The position numbers and the translations under genes are program-made. From Humidesulfovibrio sp. (GTDB taxonomy: Bacteria; Desulfobacterota; Desulfovibrionia; Desulfovibrionales; Desulfovibrionaceae): a stretch of 64,000 bases of DNA. Of the stretch, positions 7,005 to 18,616 are shown piece after piece; position 1 is the stretch's first letter, and the number at the start of each line of letters is the position of its first letter. Location: the NCBI RefSeq assembly GCF_031082295.1, contig NZ_JAVHLD010000006.1, positions 62,001-126,000 on the forward strand. The letters run 5' to 3'. The notes beneath the pieces were generated by a model. The model saw nothing but the letters and a program-made list of their open reading frames with translations, was not told the DNA's origin and ran no database searches.

Positions 7005-9170
7005 GTGAGCAAGGCTGAGAGTGTAGTGGAGACGGTCGACGTTCTGGCCGTGGACGACGAGCAGGTGAACCTCCTGCTCCTGTCGGGACTGCTGCGGCGC
7101 CAGGGCGTCAACGTGGTCACCGCCCGCAGCGGCTTCGACGCCCTGAAGCTCACGCAGAAGCACGACTTCGCGCTCATCCTCATGGACGTGATGATGCCCG
7201 GCATGGACGGCTTCACCACCGCCGAGCGCATTCGCGCGGACGAAACCACGCGCCACATCCCCATCATCTTCGTCACCGCCATCAGCAAAGAGCAGCGCCA
7301 CGTCTTCAAAGGGTACGAAACCGGCGCCGTCGACTACCTCATCAAGCCTTTCGAGCACGACATCCTGAAAAGCAAGGTCCAGGTCTTCGTGGAGATGCAC
7401 CGCCAGCGCATGGCGCTGAAGCAGGCCGGGGCGGCGCTGGAGCGCACCGTGGCCGAGCTGCGGGCCTCGGCCATCGCGCTGGGCGACAGCCGCGCCCGGT
7501 TTCAGAGCCTGTTCACCTCCATGTTCAACGGCTTCATGCTGCTTGCCTGCGAGGGCTGCGAGCCCCAGCGCCTGGCGACCTGGCGCCTGTCGGAGCTCAA
7601 CGCGGCCATGGAGCAGATTTTCGAGCTCCCGCGCGAGACCCTGCTGGACAAGACACTGGGCGAGGCGCTGCCCAACCTGGAAGGCTACTGGAACGATTTT
7701 CTGCTGCAGGTGGCGCGCTCCGGGCAGCCCGCCCAGTTCGAAGGCTATATGGGCCAGCTCAAGAGCTGGCTGCGCGTCTCGGCCTATGTGCCCGGGCCGG
7801 ACCTGCTGGCTCTGGTGGCTGAGGACATCACCGCCCGGCGCCAGGCCGAGGAGACCCTCCACGAGCGCACGTTCCAGGACCCGCTCACGGGGCTGGCCAA
7901 CCGCGCCCTGTTCCTGAACCGCCTGGACCAGGCCATGGAGCGTTCGCGGCGCAGGCTCAACTACCAGTACGCCGTGCTTTTCCTCGACCTGGACAGCTTC
8001 AAGCCCATCAACAGCAGCCTGGGCTACGCCGCGGGCGACCAGGTGCTGCGCACCGTGGCCGAGCGCATCCAGTCCATCGCGCGGGGGCTGGACACGGTGG
8101 CGCGCTGCGGCCCGGACGAGTTCGGCGTGATCCTGGAGGAGTTGAAGACTTCGGGCGAGGCCCTGCGCGTGGCCCGGCGCATCGGCCAGGAGCTGAGCAG
8201 GACCCTGGAGATGGACGGGCACCAGCTGCACTTCACGGCCAGCATGGGCGTGGTGCTCGGCCCTTCGGAGTACGCCCAGCCCGAAGAACTGTTGCAGGAC
8301 GCCGCCCTGGCCATGGAGCACGCCCGGGCGCTGGGCGGCGGCAAGATCAAGGTCTTCAAGTGGGCCATGCGCAAGCGCGCCCAGTATACCCTCACCGTGC
8401 ACCAGAGCCTGCACAACGCCTTGGAGCGCGAGGAATTCCGCCTGCACTACCAGCCCATCTTCAACCTCGCCAGCAACACCCTGGCCGGGTTCGAGGCGCT
8501 CATCCGCTGGCAGGTGGGAGACCGCCTGGTGCCGCCCAATGACTTCATCCCCCACGCCGAGCAGACCGGGCTCATCGTGCCCATCGGCGCCTGGGCTCTC
8601 GTCGAGGCCTGCCGCGAGGCCGCCCGGTGGGAGCAGAACTACAGCCTGCCCAAGAATTTCAGCATCGCCGTGAACCTCTCGGCCCGGCAGTTCGCCCAGC
8701 CGGACCTCCTGCGCTACCTTGCGCGCGCGCTGGACGAGACGGGCCTCGATCCAGGCCGACTCAAAGTCGAGATTACCGAGACCCTGGTGATGCAGAACCC
8801 CGAGAGCATGGTGCACAAGCTGCGCGGCCTGCGCGAGATGGGCACCAAGGTCAGCATCGACGACTTCGGCACCGGCTACTCGTCCCTGGCCTACCTGCAA
8901 CGTTTCCCCATCAACACGCTCAAGATCGACCGCAGCTTCGTTTCGGACATGGACGCCTTCGAGAACCTCGTCATCGTGCGCACCATCGTCAGCCTGGCCC
9001 ACAACCTGGGCCTGGACGTGGTGGCGGAGGGCATCGAGACCCAGCGCCAGCGCGATTTCCTGGCGGACCTCTCGTGCGAGTTCGGGCAGGGGTATTTGTT
9101 CTCAAAGCCTCTGCCCCAGGACCGCGCGCTGGAAATGCTCAGCGCCTGCTGCCCCAGGCAGGGCGGTTAA
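7005..9170 (+). CDS. Response regulator REC-PAS-GGDEF-EAL (c-di-GMP turnover)
   Basis: A 721-aa regulator of cyclic di-GMP. The receiver domain (about 12-130) has the acidic pair D17/D18, phospho-acceptor D61 in LILMDVMMP, T91 and K114. A PAS-like region (about 160-275) follows. The GGDEF domain (about 285-445) carries GPDEF at 369-373 instead of GGDEF, so cyclase activity is doubtful. The EAL domain (about 455-710) is complete: EAL 497-499, NLSARQF, EITETL, IDDFGTGYSS, KIDRSF, AEGIET and QGYLFSKP. It is most likely a phosphodiesterase controlled by phosphorylation. The start is GTG with an AGGAG site 7 nt upstream. A histidine kinase follows on the same strand and may be its partner. Confidence 0.93.
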   Translation: MSKAESVVETVDVLAVDDEQVNLLLLSGLLRRQGVNVVTARSGFDALKLTQKHDFALILMDVMMPGMDGFTTAERIRADETTRHIPIIFVTAISKEQRHVFKGYETGAVDYLIKPFEHDILKSKVQVFVEMHRQRMALKQAGAALERTVAELRASAIALGDSRARFQSLFTSMFNGFMLLACEGCEPQRLATWRLSELNAAMEQIFELPRETLLDKTLGEALPNLEGYWNDFLLQVARSGQPAQFEGYMGQLKSWLRVSAYVPGPDLLALVAEDITARRQAEETLHERTFQDPLTGLANRALFLNRLDQAMERSRRRLNYQYAVLFLDLDSFKPINSSLGYAAGDQVLRTVAERIQSIARGLDTVARCGPDEFGVILEELKTSGEALRVARRIGQELSRTLEMDGHQLHFTASMGVVLGPSEYAQPEELLQDAALAMEHARALGGGKIKVFKWAMRKRAQYTLTVHQSLHNALEREEFRLHYQPIFNLASNTLAGFEALIRWQVGDRLVPPNDFIPHAEQTGLIVPIGAWALVEACREAARWEQNYSLPKNFSIAVNLSARQFAQPDLLRYLARALDETGLDPGRLKVEITETLVMQNPESMVHKLRGLREMGTKVSIDDFGTGYSSLAYLQRFPINTLKIDRSFVSDMDAFENLVIVRTIVSLAHNLGLDVVAEGIETQRQRDFLADLSCEFGQGYLFSKPLPQDRALEMLSACCPRQGG

Positions 9171-9246
9171 GGAGGAGGGGCTAGTGAGGCCGACACCCCA
9201 TGCCGATCGTTCCTGCCACACGGGAAGAGGCTGCGCGGAGGGTGTC

Positions 9247-9258
9247 GTGAGCGCTCAC
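9247..9258. promoter_or_regulatory. 12-bp perfect palindrome upstream of the histidine kinase
   Basis: GTGAGCGCTCAC is a perfect palindrome in the 150-bp gap between the c-di-GMP regulator and the kinase. It is a candidate dimeric repressor or activator site, or chance in GC-rich DNA. Confidence 0.25.
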
Positions 9259-9320
9259 ATGCCGCGCCTGGCGTCACGTTCCTGCCCGGGAAACGCCCAC
9301 AGACGGAAAGGGGTGTCCTC

Positions 9321-11666
<2,346 letters not shown>

Positions 11667-11777
11667 CCCCCGCGACGCAACCCGCCCTTGTGAGCGCGGA
11701 CCGGATGGGGTAGGACGAGCCAAAGTCTCTGCGCCGCCGCGACAAGACCGGAAAGCGGAATCGCGGCCTGGGGGTCC

Positions 11778-14456
11778 ATGCGCTACGTCGGCATCTTCCT
11801 GGTCTGCCTCTCCTCCATCGCGTTTGAGATCTTCCTCGTGCGCCACTTCGCCATCACCAACTGGTCGGAGTACGGCTACTGGGTCATCTCCATGGCCATG
11901 GCCGGGTACTCCGTCAGCGGCGTGGTGCTGTGCCTCTTCGGGTCGGCCTTTCTGCGCCGGGCCGAGGCGCTGTTCTTCGCCCTCCCGGTGGCCATGCTGC
12001 TGCTTCTTTCCGGCGGGTACGCCGCCCTGGGCCTCATTCCCTTCAATCCGCTGGAGCTCCAGAACGAGGTGCTCTGGGCCGGGCAGCTGGTGAACATCGG
12101 CAAGTACTACCTGGCCCTGTTCCCCTTCTTCTTCGCCTCCGGGCTCTATGTGGGCCTGTCGTTTCTGGCGGGGCAGGAGAACATCCCCAAGGTCTACATG
12201 GCCGACCTGGTGGGCGCGGGCCTGGGCGCCGCGGCGCTTCTGTTCTGCATGTCCCTGGCGCATCCCTTCCATGTGCCGCTGTTCCTGTTGCCGCCGCTGG
12301 TGCTGGCCGCGCTGACGAGCCTGCCCCCTGCACGGCTCGCCGCCCGCGCCGGGCTGGCCGGGCTGGCCCTGCTGGTCGCGGCCGGGGCGGGCCTCGTGGT
12401 GCTTGAGCGCAACAACGCCGCCTTCAGCCAGTACAAGCCGGTGTCCGTGGCCATGAACGTGGAGGACAACCGCGTCCTCAAGGAGGTGCGCTCCGCGCGC
12501 GGCTATTACCAGCTGTTGTCGAGCTACCTGGAGCGCCACGACCCGGATCTGTCCAACAACTACGAGCTGCTCGGCGCGGGCGGCCCGCCCCCGGCGCTGG
12601 GCCTGTACCGCGACGGCGAGCGGCTGGTGTCGCTGCCGCGCCAGGGCGCGTACGACACCGGCTACCTGAACGCCGCCCTGGACTCCCTGCCCTACGTGCT
12701 GCGGCCCCAGGCCCGCGTGCTGCTGGCCGGTGGACGCGGCGGATTCCGCCCGCGCGAGGCGCTGGAGCTGGGCGCGCAGCACGTGGACACGGTGGAGAGC
12801 GACCCGGTGCTGCTGTCGATCGTGCTGGCCCACGGCCCCGCCAAGCCGCCCACCAGCTACGCTCTGCGCCTGCCCCTGGCCGACGCGGTGGGCGACGAGG
12901 GGGCTGACGCAGGGGCCGCAGCCCTCGACCCGGCCCTCGACCCAACCGCCAACCCGGCCGCCGACCCGGCCTCAGGCGTGGCCGCCAGCGCGCTGAAATA
13001 CCCGCCGCCGCCGCGCAGGCTGCTGGCCCCGGCCGCGGCCTTTGCGCCCGGGCGCGATGCCCCGACAGGCACGGCCACGCCGCCGCGCCTGGGCTCGCCG
13101 CTGGTGCTGGCAGCCGGGGCGGAGGCCCCGTACAGCCTGGTGGACGTGTCGCCGGAGTTTCTGGACCAGGGCCAGGCCAACAAATACCTGCTCACCAGCG
13201 AGGGCATAGCCAGGCTCTTCGCCGCGCTCTCGGAAGACGGCCTCCTCTCGCTGCCCATGGGCATCAGCGAGCTGCCGGTCTACGCGCTCAAGGCCGCGGC
13301 CACCGTGCGCGAGGGCTTGAGGCTCGCGGGCGTGGCCGATCCCTCGGCGCATCTGCTGGTGGTGCGCAGCTCCTTCACGGCGCGCATCCTGGCCTCGCGC
13401 CGGGCCTTTGACGCGGCCGACATAGCCAAGGCCCGCGCCTTCGCCGCGGAGCGCAGCTTCGACACGCCCTATTTCCCCGGCATGGACCCGGCCGGGGTGG
13501 AGATCTACAACGACCTGCCGCCGGTGTCCTTCGAGTCCGGCAGCGCGGACGCGCCCGCCCGCACCCCGGCGAACGGGGACGGCCCGCCCGCCGCGCGCGA
13601 CGCCCTCATGGACGACCTCTCGGCCTCTCTGCAACGCGGCCAGACCGACTCCTCCAGCTTCCGCTTCTTCAACCTCGCGCCCAGCACCCAGGACCGGCCC
13701 TTCTTCCACGAGATCATCCCCCTCTCGCGCATTCCGCAGGCGCTCTCCCGGCTGGAGCTGCTGCCGCGCCAGGAGATCGGCTACCTGGTGAACGTGGCCG
13801 TGCTGGCCCAGGCGGCGGTGTTCGCGCTGGTCGTGTTCCTGCTGCCGCTGTCGCGCCGGCGCGGCATGGGCGACCTGGGGCACGGCGAGCTGCTGGCCGG
13901 GTTCGGCTATTTCCTCTGCCTGGGCCTGGGCTTTCTGTTCGTGGAGATCGTGCTCATCGAGCGCTTCACCTTCTTCCTCAACGACCCGTCCCTGGCGTTC
14001 GCGCTGGTGCTTTCGGCCATGCTCATCGCCTCGGGCGCGGGCAGCGCCTTTTCCGGGCGCTTCGTGCCCCGGCCGCGCGCGGGCATTCGCCTGGCCTGCG
14101 GGGTGGCGGCGACCCTGGCCGCGTTCTCCGGCCTGCTGCTGCCGCGCCTGCTGGACCTGGCGCTGGCCTGGCCCGACCCGGCCAAGGTGGCGCTGGCCGT
14201 GGCGGTGGCCGCGCCGCTGGGGTTCTTCATGGGCATGCCCTTCCCGCTGGCCCTGTCCACCTACCGCGGGGCCAGGAGCCCGTTCATCCCCTGGGCCTGG
14301 AGCGTCAACGGCGCGCTCTCGGTGGTGGCCACGCCGCTGGCCAACATCCTGGCCGTGAGCTACGGCTACTCGCTGGTGTTCTTCGCCTCGCTCGGCCTGT
14401 ACGCCCTGGCCGGGCTGCTGGCGCCCACGCGGCCGGGCACGCCACCGGCGCCATAG
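11778..14456 (+). CDS. Polytopic membrane protein with degenerate spermidine-synthase-like core
   Basis: An 892-aa protein with about six N-terminal membrane segments (1-210), a large soluble middle and a further membrane block (about 675-885). It has the layout of membrane-bound polyamine aminopropyltransferase-like proteins. The middle contains a Rossmann-like strand-loop VLLAGGRGGF followed by VDTVESDP, as in spermidine synthases. The usual GGGDGG motif is altered, and the catalytic Asp region (YSLVDVSPEF) does not match, so aminopropyl transfer is doubtful. A Pro/Asp/Ala-rich insertion (ALDPALDPTANPAADPA) interrupts the soluble domain. It stands alone between the kinase and a hydrolase gene. 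The function is unknown. Confidence 0.85.
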   Translation: MRYVGIFLVCLSSIAFEIFLVRHFAITNWSEYGYWVISMAMAGYSVSGVVLCLFGSAFLRRAEALFFALPVAMLLLLSGGYAALGLIPFNPLELQNEVLWAGQLVNIGKYYLALFPFFFASGLYVGLSFLAGQENIPKVYMADLVGAGLGAAALLFCMSLAHPFHVPLFLLPPLVLAALTSLPPARLAARAGLAGLALLVAAGAGLVVLERNNAAFSQYKPVSVAMNVEDNRVLKEVRSARGYYQLLSSYLERHDPDLSNNYELLGAGGPPPALGLYRDGERLVSLPRQGAYDTGYLNAALDSLPYVLRPQARVLLAGGRGGFRPREALELGAQHVDTVESDPVLLSIVLAHGPAKPPTSYALRLPLADAVGDEGADAGAAALDPALDPTANPAADPASGVAASALKYPPPPRRLLAPAAAFAPGRDAPTGTATPPRLGSPLVLAAGAEAPYSLVDVSPEFLDQGQANKYLLTSEGIARLFAALSEDGLLSLPMGISELPVYALKAAATVREGLRLAGVADPSAHLLVVRSSFTARILASRRAFDAADIAKARAFAAERSFDTPYFPGMDPAGVEIYNDLPPVSFESGSADAPARTPANGDGPPAARDALMDDLSASLQRGQTDSSSFRFFNLAPSTQDRPFFHEIIPLSRIPQALSRLELLPRQEIGYLVNVAVLAQAAVFALVVFLLPLSRRRGMGDLGHGELLAGFGYFLCLGLGFLFVEIVLIERFTFFLNDPSLAFALVLSAMLIASGAGSAFSGRFVPRPRAGIRLACGVAATLAAFSGLLLPRLLDLALAWPDPAKVALAVAVAAPLGFFMGMPFPLALSTYRGARSPFIPWAWSVNGALSVVATPLANILAVSYGYSLVFFASLGLYALAGLLAPTRPGTPPAP

Positions 14457-14527
14457 CCCCTGGCCTCCTGGCGCGGGCGGTTGCCCCGGTCTTGCCAGTG
14501 CGGATGAAGGCGGGTATTTCGTGGCGC

Positions 14528-15190
14528 ATGAGCGAACGCAGACAAATGCTTGATCTTTCGTGGCCGCTTGAGCCGGGCATGCCGGTCTTTCCGGGCGATC
14601 CCCCGATGTCGTTGTCGCCCATGGGCGAGCTGGCGACGGAAGGGTACGTGTCGCACTTGGCGAGCCTGCCTGTGCACAGTGGCACGCACGTCGACGCCCC
14701 GGCCCACGTGTTGGAGGATGGCGAGGCCTTGGCGGACCTGCCGTTGTGGCGTTTCGCCGGTCCCGGCGTGGTGCTCGACGTGCGCGTGCGCACAGCCCTG
14801 GCGGTGACGGCGGCGGACATCGAGCCGCATCTGGTCTGGCTGCGCGCCCAGGAGCCAGCCTTCGTGCTGCTGCTGACGGGCGACGCGTCGCGCTGGGGCG
14901 AGGCGGAGTATTACACGCGGGGGGCGCACCTGACGCCGGAGGCCGCGCTGCTGCTGGCGGGGCTTGGCTTGTCCGGCGTGGGGCTTGATGCGGCCAGCGC
15001 GGATGCGTTCGGTTTGCGATGGCTGCCCGCGCACCGGGCGCTGCTGGGCGCCGGGCTCATCATCGTGGAGAACCTGCGCGACCTGGAGCGGCTGCCCGCT
15101 TCGGGCTTCGAGTTCCTGTGCCTGCCGGTGCTGGGGCTGGACGGCTCGCCCGTGCGTGCGGCGGCGGCGCTGCCGGTGGGCGCGCCGTGA
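14528..15190 (+). CDS. Cyclase / kynurenine-formamidase-like metal-dependent hydrolase
   Basis: A member of the cyclase family (KynB-like fold). The metal-binding signature HSGTHVDAPAH fits the HxGTHxDxPxH consensus, and the N-terminal pattern DLSWPLEPGMPVFPGDP is typical. Length is about 220 aa, as usual for the family. I chose ATG 528 nt into the block (14528) rather than the TTG at 14492, because the upstream residues do not look like family sequence; ATG 14546 is also possible. Its stop overlaps the GTG start of the transporter gene (GTGA), so the two are translationally coupled. The substrate could be an N-formyl or cyclic amide. Confidence 0.88.
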   Translation: MSERRQMLDLSWPLEPGMPVFPGDPPMSLSPMGELATEGYVSHLASLPVHSGTHVDAPAHVLEDGEALADLPLWRFAGPGVVLDVRVRTALAVTAADIEPHLVWLRAQEPAFVLLLTGDASRWGEAEYYTRGAHLTPEAALLLAGLGLSGVGLDAASADAFGLRWLPAHRALLGAGLIIVENLRDLERLPASGFEFLCLPVLGLDGSPVRAAAALPVGAP

Positions 15191-16143
15191 GCTCGGCCGA
15201 GGCGGGCGTGAAGGGTCGCGCGGCGCTGGTGGTCTACGTCAAGCTGACGGCCTGCATGGCCCTCTGGGGCGCGACCTGGGTCAGCGGGCGCTATGTGGCG
15301 CAGGGCATGGGGCCGTTTCCGGCCGCGTTCCTGCGTTTTTTTTCGGCCTCGATCTTCCTGTACCTGCTCTCCTGCCGGGCCGGACACGGCTGGCCCAAGC
15401 CGCCGCACGGAGCCTGGGGCGGGGTGGTGTTCCTGGGGCTCACGGGCGTGTTCTTGTACAACGCCATGTTCTTCTCCGGGCTGGCGCTGATCCCCGCGGC
15501 GCGGGCGGCCATGATCGTGGCCTGCGTGCCCTCTGCCGTGGCGCTGTATTCGGCGCTGGTGCTGCGCGCGCCCACCACGGCGCTGAAGGCGCTGGGCATC
15601 GCGCTGTCGCTGTTCGGCGTCGCGGTGATCCTCTCCGGCGGTGATCCGCGCACCCTGTTCACCCACGGCCCGTCCACGGGCGATCTGTACATCCTGGGCT
15701 GCGTGGTGGCCTGGGCTGCCTATTCCATCGGCGGCGGGCGCGTGGTGCAGAAGATGCCGCCGCTGTCAGCGGTCATGTGGTCGTGCGTGGTGGGCAACGC
15801 CATGCTGCTGCCGCCCGCCCTCCTGACCGGGCTGGTGCCGCAGGCGCTGGCCGCCAGCGCCACGGTCTGGGCCAACCTGCTGTTCCTGGGCGTGGGCGCC
15901 ACGGGCCTGGCCTTCCTCTGGTACCACGACGGCATCCGCGCCCTGGGCGCCCCGCGGGCCAGCATCTTCATCAACCTGGTGCCGGTGTTCGCCACGCTGC
16001 TGTCCACGGCGCTCCTGGGCGAGAGCGTGGGGCTGCCGCTGGTGGCGGGCGGGGCGATGGTCCTGGCGGGCGTGGTGCTGGCCAACCGGCCCGTCCAAAG
16101 GCAGGGCGGCCCGGCGGTGGACGCGAACGCTTCCCGCACCTGA
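15187..16143 (+). CDS. EamA/DMT-family transporter
   Basis: A 318-aa inner-membrane protein with about ten hydrophobic segments in two EamA repeats. The N-terminal segment MALWGATWVSGRYVA and the second-half region LFLGVGATGLAFLWYHDGIRALGAPRASIFINLVPVFATLLS are typical of drug/metabolite exporters (RhaT/YdcZ-like). I start it at GTG 15187, which overlaps the TGA of the hydrolase gene; the ORF-track start at 15019 lies within the hydrolase gene in another frame. Coupling suggests that it exports or imports a compound processed by that hydrolase. Confidence 0.9.
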   Translation: MSSAEAGVKGRAALVVYVKLTACMALWGATWVSGRYVAQGMGPFPAAFLRFFSASIFLYLLSCRAGHGWPKPPHGAWGGVVFLGLTGVFLYNAMFFSGLALIPAARAAMIVACVPSAVALYSALVLRAPTTALKALGIALSLFGVAVILSGGDPRTLFTHGPSTGDLYILGCVVAWAAYSIGGGRVVQKMPPLSAVMWSCVVGNAMLLPPALLTGLVPQALAASATVWANLLFLGVGATGLAFLWYHDGIRALGAPRASIFINLVPVFATLLSTALLGESVGLPLVAGGAMVLAGVVLANRPVQRQGGPAVDANASRT

Positions 16144-16221
16144 AGGCCTGCCCCCCCCCCTTGGCGCACGCCAGGAAAAGCGTTAAAGCAGACGCAAAAG
16201 CTCCACCCCCAGGAGGCCCAG

Positions 16222-16686
16222 ATGCCCAGCTGCTCCCCTTCCGAGCGTGAGACGATGCGGCTTGTAGCGCCCTGCGGGCTCTATTGCGGCGGCTGCCTGG
16301 CCTTTGTCGGGGGCGCCATCCGCAGCCACGCCCGAGCCCTGTGCGATCTCCTCGGCCCGAACTTCGGCGCCTACGCGGAGCGCCTTTCGGCCATGAATCC
16401 GGCCCTGGCCAGCTACCCGCAGGCCGCCTCGCTGCTGGAGTTTCTGGCCCAGGGCTCGTGCCAGGGCTGTCGCGAGGGCGGCTGCCTGCTGGGCAATTGC
16501 GGCGTGCGCGCCTGCGCCATTGAGCGAGAGGTGAGCTTCTGCGGGCTGTGCCCGGATTTCCCCTGCGAGAGTCCCGGCCTGCCCGAAGGGCTGCTGGAGC
16601 GCTGGCGCAAGAACGGGGAGCGCATCCGCCGCGATGGCCCGGCGGCTTTTCTGGAGATGGTGCGCATCAAGCCGCGCTATCCGTAA
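16222..16686 (+). CDS. DUF3795-family cysteine-rich protein
   Basis: A 154-aa protein with the DUF3795 hallmark APCGLYCGGC near the N-terminus and further Cys groups CQGCREGGC and CGLCPDFPC. The cysteines suggest metal or Fe-S binding. A textbook AGGAGG ribosome-binding site at 16211-16216 supports ATG 16222. The function of the family is not known. It is followed 72 nt later by the caspase-PDZ gene on the same strand. Confidence 0.85.
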   Translation: MPSCSPSERETMRLVAPCGLYCGGCLAFVGGAIRSHARALCDLLGPNFGAYAERLSAMNPALASYPQAASLLEFLAQGSCQGCREGGCLLGNCGVRACAIEREVSFCGLCPDFPCESPGLPEGLLERWRKNGERIRRDGPAAFLEMVRIKPRYP

Positions 16687-16758
16687 CGAAGGGGCCAAAC
16701 CAGACGGCCCCGCCCGGACGCGGCTGAAAGCGCCCGGGATGATGGAAGGAGTTCAGTC

Positions 16759-18432
16759 ATGCGCCGCACCGCATATATGCTTGCCTTGCTGGCCTGTGCG
16801 CTTCTGCTCGCCGCGCCCGCTTTCGCCTCTCCCTCCCAGGAGCGCCGGGTGGCGCTGATCATCGGCAACGGGGCCTACAAGGCCGGGCCGCTCAAGAATC
16901 CCCCCAACGACGCCCGCGACATGGCCTCCGCGCTCAAGAGCGTCGGGTTCGAGGTCATCCTGCGCGAGAACGCCAGCCTGCGGCAGATGAACGAGGCCAT
17001 CGACCTGTTCTGGAACAACCTGAAAAAGGGCGGCGTGGGCCTGTTCTTCTTCGCCGGGCATGGCGTGCAGGTGTCCGGGGAGAACTATCTCGTGCCCGTG
17101 GACGCGCGGATAGCCCTGGAAAAGGACGTGCAGTACGAGTGCGTCAACGCCGGGAAAGTGCTCGGCCGCATGGAGGACGCGGGCAACGGCCTGAACATCG
17201 TCATCCTCGACGCCTGCCGCAACAACCCCTTCGCGCGCAGCTTCCGCAGCGAGTCGCGCGGGTTGGCCAAGATGGACGCGCCCACCGGCTCCCTGGTGGC
17301 CTTCGCCACCGCGCCGGGCGACATCGCCGCCGACGGCTCCGGGAAGAACGGCCTGTACACCAGCCACCTGCTCCGGCACCTGCGCACCCCGGGCCTGACC
17401 ATCGAGCGCGTGCTCAAGCAGACCCGCATCGGCGTGGCCGAGGAGTCCGCCAAGATGGGCAAGCGCCAGACCCCGTGGGAATCCTCCAGCCTCATGGGCG
17501 ACTTCTACTTCAACCCCCAGGCAGGTCAGGCGGCCAGCCCGCCCGCGGCCCAGGCTGTGGCCACTGCTCCTGTCCCGTCGCCAGCCCCGGTCTCGGCCCC
17601 TGTCCCGGTTCCCGTGCCGCCCGCTGCGCAACAGGTGCAGAAGTTTTTCGAGCCCCCCGCCGCGAGCCCCGCGCCCGCCGCCGCCGTGGCCTCCGGACGC
17701 ATCCGCCCGAACCCGGCGCAGGCGGCCGAGGCCATAGCCCTGGCCTCCCTGCCCGCCACCAGCGCCTCCAACCGGTTCGACGCCCGCAGAAACAACCTGG
17801 CCCAGGCCCAGGCCATCGCGGACGCGCGCAACAACAAGGCGCGCGCCTGGCTGGGCGTCGAACTCGCGGACGTCACCGACGACACGGCCAAGAGCAAGGG
17901 GCTGAGCCAGACCACCGGCGCGCTGGTGCGCGGCACCCTGCCCGGCTCGCCCGCCGAGGCCGCCGGACTCAAGCCCGGCGACGTCATCCTCGCCGTCAAC
18001 GGACAAGGCATCGACAAGCCCGCCACTATGGTCGGCTTCATCGGCAACCTCAAGCCTGGGGAAACCGCCCAGATCGACATCTGGCGGGACAACCAGAAAA
18101 TGCGCGCCGTGGCCGAGCTCACCGCGCCGCCGCCGCAGGCCAGCCCCCTGGCCGGGCTCAAGGTGCGCCTCATCTACACCGATGACCGCCTGGCCGATGC
18201 CCAAAACGTCCAGCGCACCCTCCAGGGCCAAGGCATGACCGTCGAGATGTTCCACTTCACCAAGAACGATTCCTACCGCGGACACATCGGCAAGCTCTAC
18301 GCCGTCGAAGGATACGCCCAGCTGGCCCCGCGCATCGCAGAGCTCCTCCAGCCCGTGGAGAACCTCAGCATCTTCCCCAACCCCGTCAAATCCACCAACG
18401 GGCAGCAGTTCAACCTCTGGATCGCCCGCTGA
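16759..18432 (+). CDS. Secreted caspase-like (peptidase C14) protein with PDZ domain
   Basis: The signal peptide MRRTAYMLALLACALLLAAPAFA directs export. Residues 29-255 form a caspase p20-like domain starting RRVALIIGNGAYK, with catalytic H101 (FFAGHGVQ) and C153 (ILDACRNN). Next comes a Pro/Ala-rich linker of about 80 residues. A PDZ domain (about 350-450) contains GLKPGDVILAVNG and is preceded by LVRGTLPGSPAEAAG. The last 95 residues are unassigned. This is a bacterial orthocaspase/metacaspase-type protein, probably acting in the periplasm. Basic-residue cleavage is likely from family knowledge but is not shown here. An AAGGAG site supports the start. Confidence 0.9.
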   Translation: MRRTAYMLALLACALLLAAPAFASPSQERRVALIIGNGAYKAGPLKNPPNDARDMASALKSVGFEVILRENASLRQMNEAIDLFWNNLKKGGVGLFFFAGHGVQVSGENYLVPVDARIALEKDVQYECVNAGKVLGRMEDAGNGLNIVILDACRNNPFARSFRSESRGLAKMDAPTGSLVAFATAPGDIAADGSGKNGLYTSHLLRHLRTPGLTIERVLKQTRIGVAEESAKMGKRQTPWESSSLMGDFYFNPQAGQAASPPAAQAVATAPVPSPAPVSAPVPVPVPPAAQQVQKFFEPPAASPAPAAAVASGRIRPNPAQAAEAIALASLPATSASNRFDARRNNLAQAQAIADARNNKARAWLGVELADVTDDTAKSKGLSQTTGALVRGTLPGSPAEAAGLKPGDVILAVNGQGIDKPATMVGFIGNLKPGETAQIDIWRDNQKMRAVAELTAPPPQASPLAGLKVRLIYTDDRLADAQNVQRTLQGQGMTVEMFHFTKNDSYRGHIGKLYAVEGYAQLAPRIAELLQPVENLSIFPNPVKSTNGQQFNLWIAR

Positions 18433-18511
18433 CGCACATTGCCCAGGGACTCTTGAGGCTCTGAGGCGACCGCAGCCACACGACTCTCTTCCTCGGTGAA
18501 GCACAAGCAAA

Positions 18512-18535
18512 AGGCTGGGCAACAATGTCCAGCCT
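18512..18535. terminator. Bidirectional intrinsic terminator between caspase and membrane-protein genes
   Basis: AGGCTGG and CCAGCCT form a 7-bp stem with a 10-nt loop. On the minus strand the stem is followed by TTTTGCTT, which fits termination of the 18617 gene; on the plus strand it is followed by ATTTG. It sits in the 184-bp gap between two convergent genes. Confidence 0.5.
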
Positions 18536-18616
18536 ATTTGCGCTTCAGCCGCTGCCGACCGGAAGTATCGACAAACGGTATGGCGGCTGTGGGCCGCCCC
18601 TGGTCGGGGCCTTCGG

